This document shows, piece by piece, positions 1-9,115 of a stretch of 64,000 bases of DNA. Source of the DNA: Sphingobium sp. 15-1 (lineage in GTDB: Bacteria; Pseudomonadota; Alphaproteobacteria; Sphingomonadales; Sphingomonadaceae); contig NZ_JABXJG010000001.1 of assembly GCF_013375535.1 (NCBI RefSeq), forward strand, positions 2,460,001-2,524,000, written 5' to 3'. The stretch's first letter is position 1. Every line of letters starts with the position of its first letter. Position numbers and translations under genes: made by a program. The notes under the pieces were generated by a model. The model ran no database searches and had not been told where the DNA came from. It worked only from the letters and a program-made list of their open reading frames with translations.

Positions 1-1283
1 GCTATGGGTTGGTGAGCGCGCTGGTCCAGTCGGAGACGATAGAGACCCATAAATTGCGGCAGGCCTTCGGCATCATGCTGTTGCTGAACGGCGGGCTGGC
101 ATTGGCGCAACTGGCGATCGCGCCGCTGGCCGCCAGCTATTACGACCAGCCGATGGTGGCCCAACTGCTGCGGGTGCAGGCGCTGCTCTATCTGTCGACG
201 CCTTTCATCTCGATTCCCGAGGCGATCATGGGCCGGGCGATGGACTTCCGGCGGCCCGCGCTGGTCAACCTGATCGCGGCCATCGCTTCGGCGGCGGTGG
301 CGTTGACCGGGGCGCTGTCGGGCTGGGGCGTGTGGACATTGGTGTTCGCGCCGATCGCGGGCTTCTGGGTCAAGGGCATAGGCTATGTGCTGGCGACCGG
401 GTTCCTGCCGATTCCCAGCTTCGATTTTCGCGGGACCGGGGCGATGGTGGCTTATGGCGCGTCATTGCTGGGCGGGCAGCTTTTCTGGATCGTGCAGAGT
501 CAGGCCGACATCTTCATCGGCGGGCGCGTGCTGGAGCCGCATCAACTGGGCCTTTATGCCGAGGCGCTGTTCCTGACGCAGATCTTCGTCAGCAAATTCA
601 TCCCGCCGCTCAACGACGTCGCCTTTCCCGCCTATGCGCGGATGCAGAAGGACCCGGCGCGAATCGCATGGTCCTTCTGCAAGGCGGTGCGGCTGCTGCT
701 GCTGATTTCCTGCCCGGTCTATCTGGGCATGGCGGCGACGGCAGGGCCTTTGGTCGAGACGCTGTTCGGCGCGAAGTGGCGGGACATGGCGCCCTTCGTC
801 GCGATTCTCGCCCTCGCCATGCCGTTCATGACGTTGCAGGTGATGTTCGCGCCGGTCAGCAATGCGCTGGGCCGGCCGGGGACGACGGCGCGGGTCGCGG
901 CGGTGGGCGCTGTGCTGATGCCGACCGCCTTCTTCATCGGGATTCGATTCGGGGCGATCGGGCTAGCCTGGGCGTGGTTTGGCGCTTTACCGATTCTGAC
1001 GCTGATCACCGCCCGGCTGGCGGGCGCGCCGATGGGGCTGCGGCTGATCGACCTGATGCGGGCGGCGGCGCCGGGGCTTGGCTGTTCCCTGTTGATGGCT
1101 GGGGCAGTGATGGCGGTCGACCGAATCCTGCCACCCCTCGCCGCGCCGATTCGGCTGGGGATATTGGTTCCGGCGGGCGGGCTCGCCTTTCTGGCCGCCC
1201 TGATTCTGTGCGCGCGGGGGACGCTGATGGAACTGGTCACGCTGGTCGCGCGGCGGGCGCCGCCGGTCGAAGCGCCCGCCTGA
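1..1283 (+). CDS. Polysaccharide flippase (MOP/PST family), 5' end outside window
   Basis: The reading frame is open to the left edge, so the N-terminus is missing and about 427 codons remain. The visible protein is almost entirely hydrophobic membrane segments. Near its start it has the SALVQSE sequence that I associate with Wzx/RfbX-type oligosaccharide flippases and lipopolysaccharide biosynthesis proteins of the MOP superfamily. Such proteins move lipid-linked sugar units across the inner membrane during exopolysaccharide or O-antigen synthesis. Neighbouring sugar genes would be expected upstream, outside the window. The next gene is on the opposite strand, 6 bases beyond the stop. The family call is good; the substrate is unknown. 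Confidence 0.8.
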   Translation, partial: YGLVSALVQSETIETHKLRQAFGIMLLLNGGLALAQLAIAPLAASYYDQPMVAQLLRVQALLYLSTPFISIPEAIMGRAMDFRRPALVNLIAAIASAAVALTGALSGWGVWTLVFAPIAGFWVKGIGYVLATGFLPIPSFDFRGTGAMVAYGASLLGGQLFWIVQSQADIFIGGRVLEPHQLGLYAEALFLTQIFVSKFIPPLNDVAFPAYARMQKDPARIAWSFCKAVRLLLLISCPVYLGMAATAGPLVETLFGAKWRDMAPFVAILALAMPFMTLQVMFAPVSNALGRPGTTARVAAVGAVLMPTAFFIGIRFGAIGLAWAWFGALPILTLITARLAGAPMGLRLIDLMRAAAPGLGCSLLMAGAVMAVDRILPPLAAPIRLGILVPAGGLAFLAALILCARGTLMELVTLVARRAPPVEAPA

Positions 1284-1289
1284 GACGGG

Positions 1290-1718
1290 TCAGGCCGTCT
1301 GGATATAGTCGCGCAGGGCGGCCGCTTCCGATTCGATCGAATCGATGCGGAACTTCACCAGATCCCCTATCGACACCAGCCCGACCAGCGTGCCGTCGAC
1401 CACGACGGGCAGATGCCGGATGCGCCGCTTCGTCATCAGCGACAGGCAATGGATGACGGGCGTATGGTCGTCCGTGGTGATGGCCGGGGCGGTCATGATC
1501 TCGCCCACCGGACGCTCCAGCACCGCCGCCCCTTCATGCGCCACGCGATAAACCAGATCGCGCTCGGAGAAGATGCCGACCACCTTGCCGTCGTCCACCA
1601 CCGGCACGCAGCCGATCCGCCGCTCCGCCAGCAATTGCACCACGGACAGGACCGTGTCGCTCGATTGCGCCTGGACGACATCCTGTCCCTTGCGTTGCAA
1701 AATCGCCGCGATCGTCAT
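1290..1718 (-). CDS. CBS-domain pair protein
   Basis: This 142-residue protein consists of two CBS domains (about residues 10-60 and 75-130), with typical segments such as GCVPVVDDGKVVGIFSERDL and RHLPVVVDGTLVGLVS. Stand-alone CBS pairs bind adenine nucleotides and act as energy or redox sensors in other systems; the partner here is not visible. A GGAG-rich Shine-Dalgarno sequence lies about 8 bases upstream of the ATG. The gene converges with the flippase gene and diverges from the small membrane protein gene. Proteins like this are often annotated as inosine-5-monophosphate dehydrogenase related, but the catalytic barrel is absent. Confidence 0.88.
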   Translation of the reverse strand: MTIAAILQRKGQDVVQAQSSDTVLSVVQLLAERRIGCVPVVDDGKVVGIFSERDLVYRVAHEGAAVLERPVGEIMTAPAITTDDHTPVIHCLSLMTKRRIRHLPVVVDGTLVGLVSIGDLVKFRIDSIESEAAALRDYIQTA

Positions 1719-1792
1719 GATCCATCTCCCTCCCTGCCGACTAAATGCCTCAGTCCCTTGATGATCCCACTTTCACACCCCAAAGGAAAGGG

Positions 1793-2092
1793 ATGACGCG
1801 CAAACAAGCCCTTGATGATCCAGAGATTGCCAGGACCGCATGGCGGCGATTCCGCCGCATCATGGGGTGGATGGCGCTGGGCGGCGCGCTATGCGTGGCG
1901 GCGGCGCTGCTCTTCCTACGCTGGTGGGCCGGTCCGATGCCGATCCACATGATCATCGCGACGATATTGGGCGTCTGGTTGACCTTCATGCTGGGGACGG
2001 GTTTGATGGCGCTGGCATTTCTGTCGAGCGGGACGGGGCATGACGAACAGGTCCTCGACCGGATGAAAGATGAGGTTTCCGCTGATGACTGA
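1793..2092 (+). CDS. Small two-helix membrane protein, function unknown
   Basis: The protein has 99 residues with two predicted membrane helices (about residues 25-45 and 53-75) and a short acidic tail. I chose the ATG at 1793 because an AAAGGAAAGGG purine run lies directly upstream; an in-frame ATG at 1745 has no comparable site. The end overlaps the following thioesterase gene, so the two are probably co-translated. I do not recognise the family with certainty. The overlap suggests a role near the membrane linked to acyl-CoA or lipid metabolism, which is inference only. Confidence 0.7.
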   Translation: MTRKQALDDPEIARTAWRRFRRIMGWMALGGALCVAAALLFLRWWAGPMPIHMIIATILGVWLTFMLGTGLMALAFLSSGTGHDEQVLDRMKDEVSADD

Positions 2093-2462
2093 ACAGAGGG
2101 GCGAAGTGGTGTTGCGTGTGGTGCCGCACCTGACGGACATCAACACCAACGGGCATATCTTCGGCGGCTGGGTGCTCAGCCAGATGGATATTGCAGGCGG
2201 CATCGTGGCCACGCGGATCGCCCAGGGCGCCGTCGCGACGGTGGCGATCGAGAGCATGACGTTCATCGCCCCAATCCTGCTGGGCGACATCGTGTCGGTC
2301 TATGCCCATGAGGAACGGCGGGGACGGACGTCCGTCGCCATCCGGATCGACGTCATCGCGACACGGGGACGGCAAGGGGAGACGGTCGAACTGACGAGCG
2401 GCCTGTTCACCTTCGTCGCGCTCGATGAAAATCACCGGCCGCGTCCGCTGCCCGGTGCCTGA
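2085..2462 (+). CDS. YciA-type acyl-CoA thioesterase (hotdog fold)
   Basis: The 125-residue protein has the hotdog acyl-CoA thioester hydrolase pattern: DINTNGHIFGGWVLSQMD, where the conserved Asn-Gly-His-Ile-Phe-Gly-Gly block leads into the central helix, then a strand with MTFIAPILLGDIVS. YciA-like enzymes hydrolyse acyl-CoAs to free acid and CoA in the cytoplasm. The start at 2085 overlaps the upstream stop by 8 bases; an in-frame ATG at 2070 is also possible. A strong hairpin terminator follows. Confidence 0.88.
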   Translation: MTEQRGEVVLRVVPHLTDINTNGHIFGGWVLSQMDIAGGIVATRIAQGAVATVAIESMTFIAPILLGDIVSVYAHEERRGRTSVAIRIDVIATRGRQGETVELTSGLFTFVALDENHRPRPLPGA

Positions 2463-2481
2463 TCCTTCGCCGCACGGCCAT

Positions 2482-2520
2482 GAAAAAAGGGGACAGCGCG
2501 GCAGCACTGTCCCCTTTTTC
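2482..2520. terminator. Bidirectional intrinsic terminator
   Basis: GGGGACAG and CTGTCCCC form a GC-rich stem around a loop of about 10 bases. A run of A lies on one side (2483-2488) and a run of T on the other (2515-2519), so the hairpin has a U-tract when read in either direction. It sits between the convergent thioesterase and DUF4167 genes and can serve both. Confidence 0.85.
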
Positions 2521-2553
2521 ATGCCTCATCCCGCCATCAAGCGGGATAGAGAC

Positions 2554-3384
2554 TTATTCGGCCGCTTCAGCCGCAGGCCGGGCGCGGCGCGTGCGCTTGC
2601 GCGGCGCTTCCTCGACAGGCTCGGCATCATTGTCGGCGCGCCCGATCGAGGGCGGCAGCACGGCGAGGTCCAGACCGCCCTGTTCCTCATCCTTGACCGC
2701 CGTCTTGCGGGGACGGCCGCGGCGGGCGCGGGGCGCCTCGGCGGCTTCGGGCTGGGCTTCCGGAGCAGGCTGCGCGGCGGCGACCGGCTCGGGCGCGGGC
2801 TTCCGTTCGGGGGCCGCTTTGGGCCGGGGCTGTTCCACAGCTTCCTCGGCCACCGTTTCCTCTACCGGCGGACGCTCGCGACGGCGGTCGTTCCGGTCAT
2901 TGCGATCATTCCGATCGTTGCGCTCATTGCGGTCGCGCCGGTTGCGGTCGTTCCGGCCCTCACGATAGTCGCGCGGTTCGTCACGGCGGCGCTCGAAATC
3001 CTGCCCGCGATCGGGGGCCTGATCGGCGCGAATGTCCTCGCCGCCTTCATCGCCCGCGTAGAAATCGTCGAAATTATCGTCGAAGCCCTCATCGCGGGGG
3101 CGGAAGCGCTGTTGCTGCTCCTCCTGCCGGGCGCGGTTGTCGGCCAGGACGCGGAAATAATGGTCGGCAAACTGCAGATAATATTCCGCATTCACCCGAT
3201 CGCCCGCCATCTGGGCGTCGCGCGCCATATTCCTGTATTTTTCAAGAAGCTGGGCCGCATTGCCGCGCGCGCGGTTGTCAATCCGGTTGCCATTGTCGCC
3301 ACCGCCCCGATTGCCACCATTGGGACGACCACCATTGTTGTTCCGGCCGCGATTCCGGCGACCGGCCTGCCTGTTGTTGATCAA
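2554..3384 (-). CDS. DUF4167 domain protein
   Basis: The 276-residue protein begins with an Arg/Asn/Gly-rich stretch. The DUF4167 core follows (about residues 38-95, including LLEKYRNMARDAQMAGDRVN and YYLQFADHYFRVL). The rest is low-complexity and highly charged, with NDR/RDR repeats and a Lys/Arg/Pro C-terminus resembling RNA- or DNA-binding tails. The start is TTG, supported by AAGGA about 7 bases upstream. Genes of this family usually follow prmC in alphaproteobacteria, as here. The function is unknown; a ribosome- or nucleic-acid-linked role is inferred from composition and neighbourhood. Confidence 0.85.
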   Translation of the reverse strand: MINNRQAGRRNRGRNNNGGRPNGGNRGGGDNGNRIDNRARGNAAQLLEKYRNMARDAQMAGDRVNAEYYLQFADHYFRVLADNRARQEEQQQRFRPRDEGFDDNFDDFYAGDEGGEDIRADQAPDRGQDFERRRDEPRDYREGRNDRNRRDRNERNDRNDRNDRNDRRRERPPVEETVAEEAVEQPRPKAAPERKPAPEPVAAAQPAPEAQPEAAEAPRARRGRPRKTAVKDEEQGGLDLAVLPPSIGRADNDAEPVEEAPRKRTRRARPAAEAAE

Positions 3385-3702
3385 GAGCTGATCCTTGCGT
3401 TCACTTTGCCATCATTCACTGAAAACACTGTTCAGTCGCCATCCTCAAAGCTCAGCCTGAACAGTCAGGCCGGGTAAGGCTCCGCCGGACAGGGGCCGCA
3501 CAACCGGCCCATGCCCTTGCCTGCCAGCGGCGCTTGCGCAGCAGCGCCGTCGTGACTTTGAAGGAGCGGGAAAACGGCCTTTTCTTGTCGCGGCCCCACA
3601 GGGCAGATCCTCAGGATAGTGCCGTCCCTAAGCCCCATGTAGTGGCTTCCATGCCATAAACCAAGCAATTTTAGCTTGTCGAAGCGCAAATCCTTCGTCC
3701 GG
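3385..3702 (-). other. 318-base gap upstream of DUF4167: GC-rich leader, no certain gene
   Basis: The gap between prmC and DUF4167 holds a possible promoter, GC-rich inverted segments and one small frame. The frame runs from an ATG at 3638 to a stop at 3465 and encodes 57 residues. That peptide has no recognisable domain, and I cannot tell whether it is translated. The region could be a structured 5' leader, but I recognise no known riboswitch or small RNA. Confidence 0.4.
3653..3682 (-). promoter_or_regulatory. Candidate promoter for the DUF4167 leader
   Basis: On the minus strand a TCGACA hexamer (3677-3682) is followed after 18 bases by TATGGC (3653-3658). Transcription from here would give DUF4167 a leader of roughly 260 bases. 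The match is only moderate and no start-site data exist. Confidence 0.3.
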
Positions 3703-4530
3703 TCAGGCCGGGCGCGCCGGCGCCGCGACCAGACAGCGGTCATGCCCGGCCAGATCGCGGCGCAGCGACACGCTAAGTCCTTGATCGGCAAGCAAGGCCG
3801 AGACGGCAAAGCGCTGATCATAGCCGATCTCAATCGCGGCGATGCCGTCCGATGCGAGCAGGCGCGGCAGCATCGGCGCGATCCGGCGATAGTCGTCCAG
3901 CCCCTCCGCCCCTGCGAAAAGCGCGCCTTCGGGTTCATGGAGGACGTCGCCCGTCAACGCGACGTCGCGGGCGATATAGGGGGGGTTGATGAGGATCAGG
4001 TCGAAGGGGCCGTCCAGCCCTTCGGCCCAGTTGCCCAGCCGGAAGGCGGCCCGTTCGCTGAGGCCCAGCCGATCGGCATTGCCCTGCGCCACGGCGAGGG
4101 CGGCGGGAGAAATGTCCACCCCCACCCCCCTCGCCTGCGGCCATTGGCTGAGCGCGGCGAGCAGCAGCGCGCCGGAACCGGTGCCGAGGTCGAGGATGCG
4201 GGCGGGGCTCCGCCTGCCGAAATGGTCGATGGCGGCTTCGATCAGCGTTTCGCTGTCCGGACGGGGGATGAGGACATCGGGCGTGACGTGCAGGCTGATC
4301 GTCCAGAAATCGCGGGTGCCGGTGATATAGGCGATGGGTTCGCCGGTCAGGCGGCGGTCGATCAGGGATTCGAAACCGGGCGGGACGGTCAAGTCGCGCT
4401 GGCGCATCAGCAGGTCGTTACGGTCGATCTCCAGCGCGTGGGCCAGGAGCAGTTCGGCGTCGAGGCGCGGGGTGGCGCTGATGGGGGCGAGGCGCTCGGT
4501 TGCTGTGCGCAGGGCGGCGGGAATATCCAT
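3703..4530 (-). CDS. prmC: Release-factor glutamine methyltransferase
   Basis: PrmC methylates the glutamine of the GGQ motif in release factors RF1 and RF2 using S-adenosylmethionine. The 275-residue protein has the helical N-terminal domain, a Rossmann methyltransferase core with motif I (LDLGTGSGALLLA) and the diagnostic catalytic NPPY motif (LINPPYIA). It lies downstream of its substrate gene prfA. I prefer the ATG at 4530. An in-frame ATG at 4539 lies inside the adjacent palindromic repeat, whose GGGGA also provides the only Shine-Dalgarno-like bases. Confidence 0.95.
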   Translation of the reverse strand: MDIPAALRTATERLAPISATPRLDAELLLAHALEIDRNDLLMRQRDLTVPPGFESLIDRRLTGEPIAYITGTRDFWTISLHVTPDVLIPRPDSETLIEAAIDHFGRRSPARILDLGTGSGALLLAALSQWPQARGVGVDISPAALAVAQGNADRLGLSERAAFRLGNWAEGLDGPFDLILINPPYIARDVALTGDVLHEPEGALFAGAEGLDDYRRIAPMLPRLLASDGIAAIEIGYDQRFAVSALLADQGLSVSLRRDLAGHDRCLVAAPARPA

Positions 4531-4533
4531 ATC

Positions 4534-4624
4534 CGTCATCCCCGCGAAGGCGGGGATCCATCTCCCATCAGTTGCGACCAGATGCGGCGTCCGGAGATGG
4601 ATCCCCGCCTTCGCGGGGATGACG
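4534..4624. repeat. Palindromic intergenic repeat, GTCATCCCCGCGAAGG family
   Basis: Two near-perfect inverted arms of about 31 bases, beginning GTCATCCCCGCGAAGGCGG, enclose a short spacer. The element sits between prfA and prmC and would form a long hairpin in the operon transcript. The same arm sequence is, from memory, a very common dispersed repeat in many alphaproteobacterial genomes. Confidence 0.85.
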
Positions 4625-4647
4625 ATGCTCGACAGGGCCGAATGCGC

Positions 4648-5739
4648 TCACGCCACGCCGTCCAGTTGGGCAAGGCGGGCGGCTTCATCCTCCGCCACCA
4701 GCGCGTCGATGACTTCGGACAGGCCCGGCCCTTCCAATATTTCCGGCAGGCGGTGCAGCGTCAGGTTGATGCGGTGATCCGTCACCCGGCCTTGCGGAAA
4801 ATTATAGGTACGGATGCGCTCCGACCGGTCGCCCGATCCGACCATCGCCTTGCGCGCGCCCGCCTGTTCGCTCTGGGCGCGCTCGCGCTCCACTTCGTAG
4901 ATGCGGGCGCGCAGTACCTGCATCGCCTTGGCCTTGTTCTTGTGCTGCGATCGTTCGTCCTGCTGCGTCACCACGATTCCGGAGGGCAAGTGGGTGATGC
5001 GCACGGCGGAGTCCGTCGTGTTGACGTGCTGACCGCCCGCCCCCGAAGCGCGATAGATGTCGATCTTGAGGTCACTGTCCGCAATCTGGACGTCGACCTC
5101 CTCCGGTTCCGGCAGCACCGCGACCGTGGCCGCCGAAGTGTGGATTCGCCCACCGCTTTCGGTGGCGGGAACGCGCTGGACGCGATGGACGCCGCTCTCG
5201 AACTTCAGCTTGGCGAACACGCCGATGCCGGTGACGCTGGCGACGACTTCCTTATAGCCCCCGACTTCGGAGGCGTTGGCGGAGATAAGTTCCATCTTCC
5301 AGCCCTGCGCGTCGGCATAGCGCTGATACATGCGGAACAGGTCGCCTGCGAAGAGCGCCGCTTCGTCGCCGCCCGTGCCTGCGCGGATTTCCAGCATGGC
5401 CGGGCGCGCATCAGCGGCGTCCTTGGGCAGAAGCTGGAGCGCAAGGGCGCGTTCGGCGTCGGGAAGCTTGCCCTTGATGAGCTGCATCTCCTCCTGCGCC
5501 ATTTCACGCATCAGCGGATCGGAATCCGCATCCTCGCCGCCCGCCATATATTCGAGCGCGCCCAGTTCCTGACGGAGACGGCGGACTTCATGAGCGGCCT
5601 TGGCTACCGGCTCGATCTCGGCATATTCCTTGGACAGCCGCACAAATTCTTCCGGCGCGAGGTCGGCGCGCGTCATCGACGCCTGCACTTCGTCCCGGCG
5701 CGCCTCGATCTGCGCGATGCGTTCGGCGGAGATATGCAT
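4648..5739 (-). CDS. prfA: Peptide chain release factor 1
   Basis: RF1 recognises UAA and UAG stop codons and triggers peptidyl-tRNA hydrolysis on the ribosome. The 363-residue length is normal. It carries the PAT tripeptide of the RF1 stop-codon recognition loop (RVPATESGG) and the catalytic GGQ motif (GAGGQHVN), which distinguishes it from RF2. The start codon shares one base with the hisS stop (TGATG), so the two are translationally coupled. Confidence 0.97.
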   Translation of the reverse strand: MHISAERIAQIEARRDEVQASMTRADLAPEEFVRLSKEYAEIEPVAKAAHEVRRLRQELGALEYMAGGEDADSDPLMREMAQEEMQLIKGKLPDAERALALQLLPKDAADARPAMLEIRAGTGGDEAALFAGDLFRMYQRYADAQGWKMELISANASEVGGYKEVVASVTGIGVFAKLKFESGVHRVQRVPATESGGRIHTSAATVAVLPEPEEVDVQIADSDLKIDIYRASGAGGQHVNTTDSAVRITHLPSGIVVTQQDERSQHKNKAKAMQVLRARIYEVERERAQSEQAGARKAMVGSGDRSERIRTYNFPQGRVTDHRINLTLHRLPEILEGPGLSEVIDALVAEDEAARLAQLDGVA

Positions 5740-7001
5740 CAGAGGGCCGTCAGCTTCCCGATCAAGGCGTCCAAGGCAACGGCTTCCTGCTCGCCCGTGC
5801 CGAGATTGCGTAAAGCCGCCTCGCCCCGCGCCAGTTCATCATCGCCCAGGATCACCGCCCATGCCGCGCCCGAAGCATTGGCCCGCTGCATCCGCTTCTT
5901 CATATTGCCGCGATACCCCATGTCGCAGGCGATCCCGGCGCGGCGCAGATCGGCCACGATGCCGGTAGCCTTGACCTCAGCCGCTTCGCCCATGGGAATG
6001 ACCGCCACGACCGGGCCGGCAATCTCCGGCATATCCACCAGCATCGCCAGCCGCTCGATCCCCGCCGCCCAGCCGACCGCCGGGGTCGAGGGACCGCCCA
6101 GATTCTCGATCAGCCCGTCATAGCGCCCGCCGCCGAGCACCGTGCCCTGCGCGCCGAGCCGGTCGGTGATGAACTCGAACGCGGTGTGGCGGTAATAATC
6201 GAGGCCGCGCACCAGCCGGGCATTGCGCTCCCACGCCACGCCCGCCGCGTCGAGACCCGCCGTCACCTTCTCGAAGAAGCTGCGCGCTTCGTCCGTCAGA
6301 TAGGCGTCGATGTCCGGCGCGCTGTCCGCCACCGGGCGGTCGCGCGGGTCCTTGCTGTCTAGGATGCGCAGCGGATTGCGGTGCAGGCGATCGAGGCTCT
6401 CCTCCGAAAGCTGGTCCTTATGCGCCTCGAAATGCGCGATCAGCGCGGCGCGCCAGGCTTCGCGGCTTGGCCCGTCGCCCAGCGTGTTGAGATTGAGCGT
6501 CACGCCTTCCGACACGCCCAGTTCGCGCAGCAACTGGTCGGCCAGCACCAGCAGTTCCACGTCCGCGCCCGGCTCGCCCGCGCCGATGATCTCGGCGTCG
6601 AGTTGGTGGAACTGGCGGAAACGGCCCTTTTGCGGGCGCTCGTAGCGGAAGAGCGGGCCGTGGGTCGCGACCTTCAGCGGCGCATATTGCTGCCAACCCT
6701 CAGTGATATAGGCGCGGGAAATGCCTGCCGTGAATTCCGGGCGCAGGGTGATGCTGTCGCCGCCGCGATCCTCGAACGTGTACATTTCCTTGGAAACGAC
6801 GTCCGTGCTTTCGCCCAGGGAACGGGCGAACACCGCCGTCGATTCGAACACCGGCACTTCCACCCGCTGGAAGCCGTAGAGCCTGCGCACCCGGTCGAAG
6901 GTCGCGACCACATGCGCGAAACGTTCCTGAAACGCTTCGCTCGTGCCGCCCAGCATGTCCTGCGTGCCGCGTACCGGACGCGGGGTTTCGATCTTCGCCA
7001 T
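5739..7001 (-). CDS. hisS: Histidyl-tRNA synthetase
   Basis: This class II synthetase charges tRNA-His. The 420-residue protein shows the family N-terminus ([11 protein letters not shown]), motif 2 ([20 protein letters not shown]), the histidine motif around [12 protein letters not shown] and motif 3 (GGRYDGL). It is the first gene of the hisS-prfA-prmC operon, with a one-base overlap to prfA. The upstream neighbour is divergent. Confidence 0.97.
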   Translation of the reverse strand: MAKIETPRPVRGTQDMLGGTSEAFQERFAHVVATFDRVRRLYGFQRVEVPVFESTAVFARSLGESTDVVSKEMYTFEDRGGDSITLRPEFTAGISRAYITEGWQQYAPLKVATHGPLFRYERPQKGRFRQFHQLDAEIIGAGEPGADVELLVLADQLLRELGVSEGVTLNLNTLGDGPSREAWRAALIAHFEAHKDQLSEESLDRLHRNPLRILDSKDPRDRPVADSAPDIDAYLTDEARSFFEKVTAGLDAAGVAWERNARLVRGLDYYRHTAFEFITDRLGAQGTVLGGGRYDGLIENLGGPSTPAVGWAAGIERLAMLVDMPEIAGPVVAVIPMGEAAEVKATGIVADLRRAGIACDMGYRGNMKKRMQRANASGAAWAVILGDDELARGEAALRNLGTGEQEAVALDALIGKLTAL

Positions 7002-7153
7002 GGGGGAGCGCCTTTAACGATAAAGACGCCGCAAGGAAACGCGCTTTTTTGTCGTGCAATATGCCAAGAAGAGTTGGGGGTGGACGAGAGCGGAATGGCT
7101 CGCCATGCTGCTGTTATACGGTCGTTCGACCGCACGCTTTTTCGGAGACGTTC

Positions 7154-9073
7154 ATGATCCGCAGCCTTGCTGCCGCCCTTTTCCTTTCCACGGCGATCGC
7201 AACCCCGCTGATCGCGCAGGATGCGATCCGCTCCAAACCCACGGCGCTGCCGGTCGACAATGCCGCGCCGACGCCCAAGGACGCCCCCTATCCCGGCGGC
7301 ACGATCAAACTGGAGGTCGACGCCACCGACACGGTGCAGCGCATCTTCCGCGTCAAGGAAACCATCCCCGTCGCCGCCGCCGGGCCGATGACGCTGCTGA
7401 TGCCGCAATGGCTGCCGGGCAATCATGCGCCACGCGGGCAGATCGAGAAGCTGACCGGCCTCACCTTCACCGCCGACGGCAAGCCGCTGGCGTGGAAGCG
7501 CGATCCGCTCAACGTCTATGGCTTTGTGATCGACGTGCCGCAGGGGACGAAACAGGTCGTCGCAAGCTTCCAGTTCCTCTCGGCCACCCAGCCCAATCAG
7601 GGCCGCGTCGTGGTGACGCCCAAGATGCTGAACATCCAGTGGGAGTCGGTGTCGCTCTATCCGGCGGGCTATTATACCCGCCAGATTCCGATCCAGGCGA
7701 CCGTCACCTATCCGGACGGCTGGCAGGCCGCGACCGCGCTGCGCGGCAAGAAGACCGGATCGACCGTCGCCTATGAGACGATCGATTATGAAGCCTTGCA
7801 GGATTCGCCGGTGTTCGCAGGCCTCTATTTCAAGCCGGTCGACCTCGGCCATAATGTGACGCTCAACATCGTCGCGGACGATGCCGACGAGTTGGACGCC
7901 AAACCCGACCAGATCGCCCATCACAAGAAGCTGGTCGATGAAGCGGGCGCGCTGTTCGGCACCTATCATTTCAACCATTATGACTTCCTGTTCGCCATCA
8001 CCGACGAGATGGGCGGCATCGGGCTGGAGCATCACCGCTCTTCCGAAAATCAGGTCGAGCCGGGCTATTTCAAGAAATGGGGCGATGGCGAGGCGCTGCT
8101 GGACCGCAACCTCTTGCCGCATGAGTTCACCCATAGCTGGGACGGCAAGTTCCGCCGCCCGGACCTGCTGTGGACGCCTGATTTCAACGTGCCGATGCAG
8201 GACAATCTGCTCTGGGTCTATGAAGGTCAGACGCAATTCTGGGGCTATGTGCTGGGCGCGCGTTCGGGGCTTTTTTCCAAGCAGGAGACGCTGGACGCCT
8301 ACGCCCATATCGCCGCCAAGCTCGACACCACGCGGGGCCGCGAATGGCGGCCGATGGAGGACACCACCCACGACCCGATCATCTCCGCCCGCCGCCCCAA
8401 GGGCTGGTCGAGCTGGCAGCGGTCCGAGGATTATTACAATGAAGGCCTGATGATCTGGCTGGAGGCGGACGCGATCATCCGCCAGCAGACCAAGGGCGCC
8501 AAGGGCCTCGACGATTTCGCCCAGGCGTTTTTCGGCATCAATCCCGGCGATTGGGGCCAGGTCGTCTATAATCGCGGCGACGTGATCAAGACGCTGAACG
8601 CGGTCGCGCCCTATGACTGGACGGGCTTCTTCCAGAAATATGTCGACAGCACGACCAGGGAGACGCCCAAGGGCGGCTTCACGCTGGGCGGCTACAAGCT
8701 GGTCTATGGCGACACGCCCGGCGCCATCACCAAGGCGGCCGAGGGTTCGGGCAAATTCACCGACCAGAGCTTCGGCATCGGCATGATCGTCAAGAATGAC
8801 GGCGAGATCAGCAACGTCGTCTGGGACAGCCCAGCCTTCAAGGCGGGCCTTGCCATCGGTTCCAAGATCGTCGCGATCAATGGCGACGAATATTCGGGCG
8901 ATGTGTTCAAGGCCGCGATCAAGTCCGGCAAACCGCTCCAGATCATACTAAAGCAGGACAAATATTATCGCACTTTGAGCCTCGCTTATTCCGGCGGCCT
9001 GCGCTATCCGCGCCTCGAAAAAATGGGAGAGGGTGAAGGCAGTCTCGATCGGCTGCTGAAACCGAAAACATAA
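7154..9073 (+). CDS. M61 family metallopeptidase with PDZ domain, exported
   Basis: The 639-residue protein starts with a signal peptide (MIRSLAAALFLSTAIATPL, cleavage near AQ), so it is periplasmic or surface-exposed. The zinc motif HEFTH is at residues 323-327, with a downstream Glu in VYEGQTQFWG, as in the glycyl aminopeptidase M61 family. A C-terminal PDZ domain covers about residues 550-630. The start at 7154 follows GGAG about 6 bases upstream; longer versions would bury the signal peptide. The natural substrate is unknown. Confidence 0.9.
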   Translation: MIRSLAAALFLSTAIATPLIAQDAIRSKPTALPVDNAAPTPKDAPYPGGTIKLEVDATDTVQRIFRVKETIPVAAAGPMTLLMPQWLPGNHAPRGQIEKLTGLTFTADGKPLAWKRDPLNVYGFVIDVPQGTKQVVASFQFLSATQPNQGRVVVTPKMLNIQWESVSLYPAGYYTRQIPIQATVTYPDGWQAATALRGKKTGSTVAYETIDYEALQDSPVFAGLYFKPVDLGHNVTLNIVADDADELDAKPDQIAHHKKLVDEAGALFGTYHFNHYDFLFAITDEMGGIGLEHHRSSENQVEPGYFKKWGDGEALLDRNLLPHEFTHSWDGKFRRPDLLWTPDFNVPMQDNLLWVYEGQTQFWGYVLGARSGLFSKQETLDAYAHIAAKLDTTRGREWRPMEDTTHDPIISARRPKGWSSWQRSEDYYNEGLMIWLEADAIIRQQTKGAKGLDDFAQAFFGINPGDWGQVVYNRGDVIKTLNAVAPYDWTGFFQKYVDSTTRETPKGGFTLGGYKLVYGDTPGAITKAAEGSGKFTDQSFGIGMIVKNDGEISNVVWDSPAFKAGLAIGSKIVAINGDEYSGDVFKAAIKSGKPLQIILKQDKYYRTLSLAYSGGLRYPRLEKMGEGEGSLDRLLKPKT

Positions 9074-9115
9074 CCGCCCGCAAAGACCAACGCGTTTACA
9101 AAGGCTTGTAGTCTC

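Noticed and set aside
3676..6123. 815-codon open frame on the plus strand, antisense to prmC, prfA and hisS
   Set aside because: It runs opposite three well-supported genes with clear motifs. Its translation is low complexity in Arg, Gly and Ala with no domain; long antisense frames are expected in GC-rich DNA.
6674..8371. 565-codon minus-strand frame across the hisS start and the M61 peptidase
   Set aside because: Its end is simply hisS read in another frame and the rest is antisense to the peptidase.
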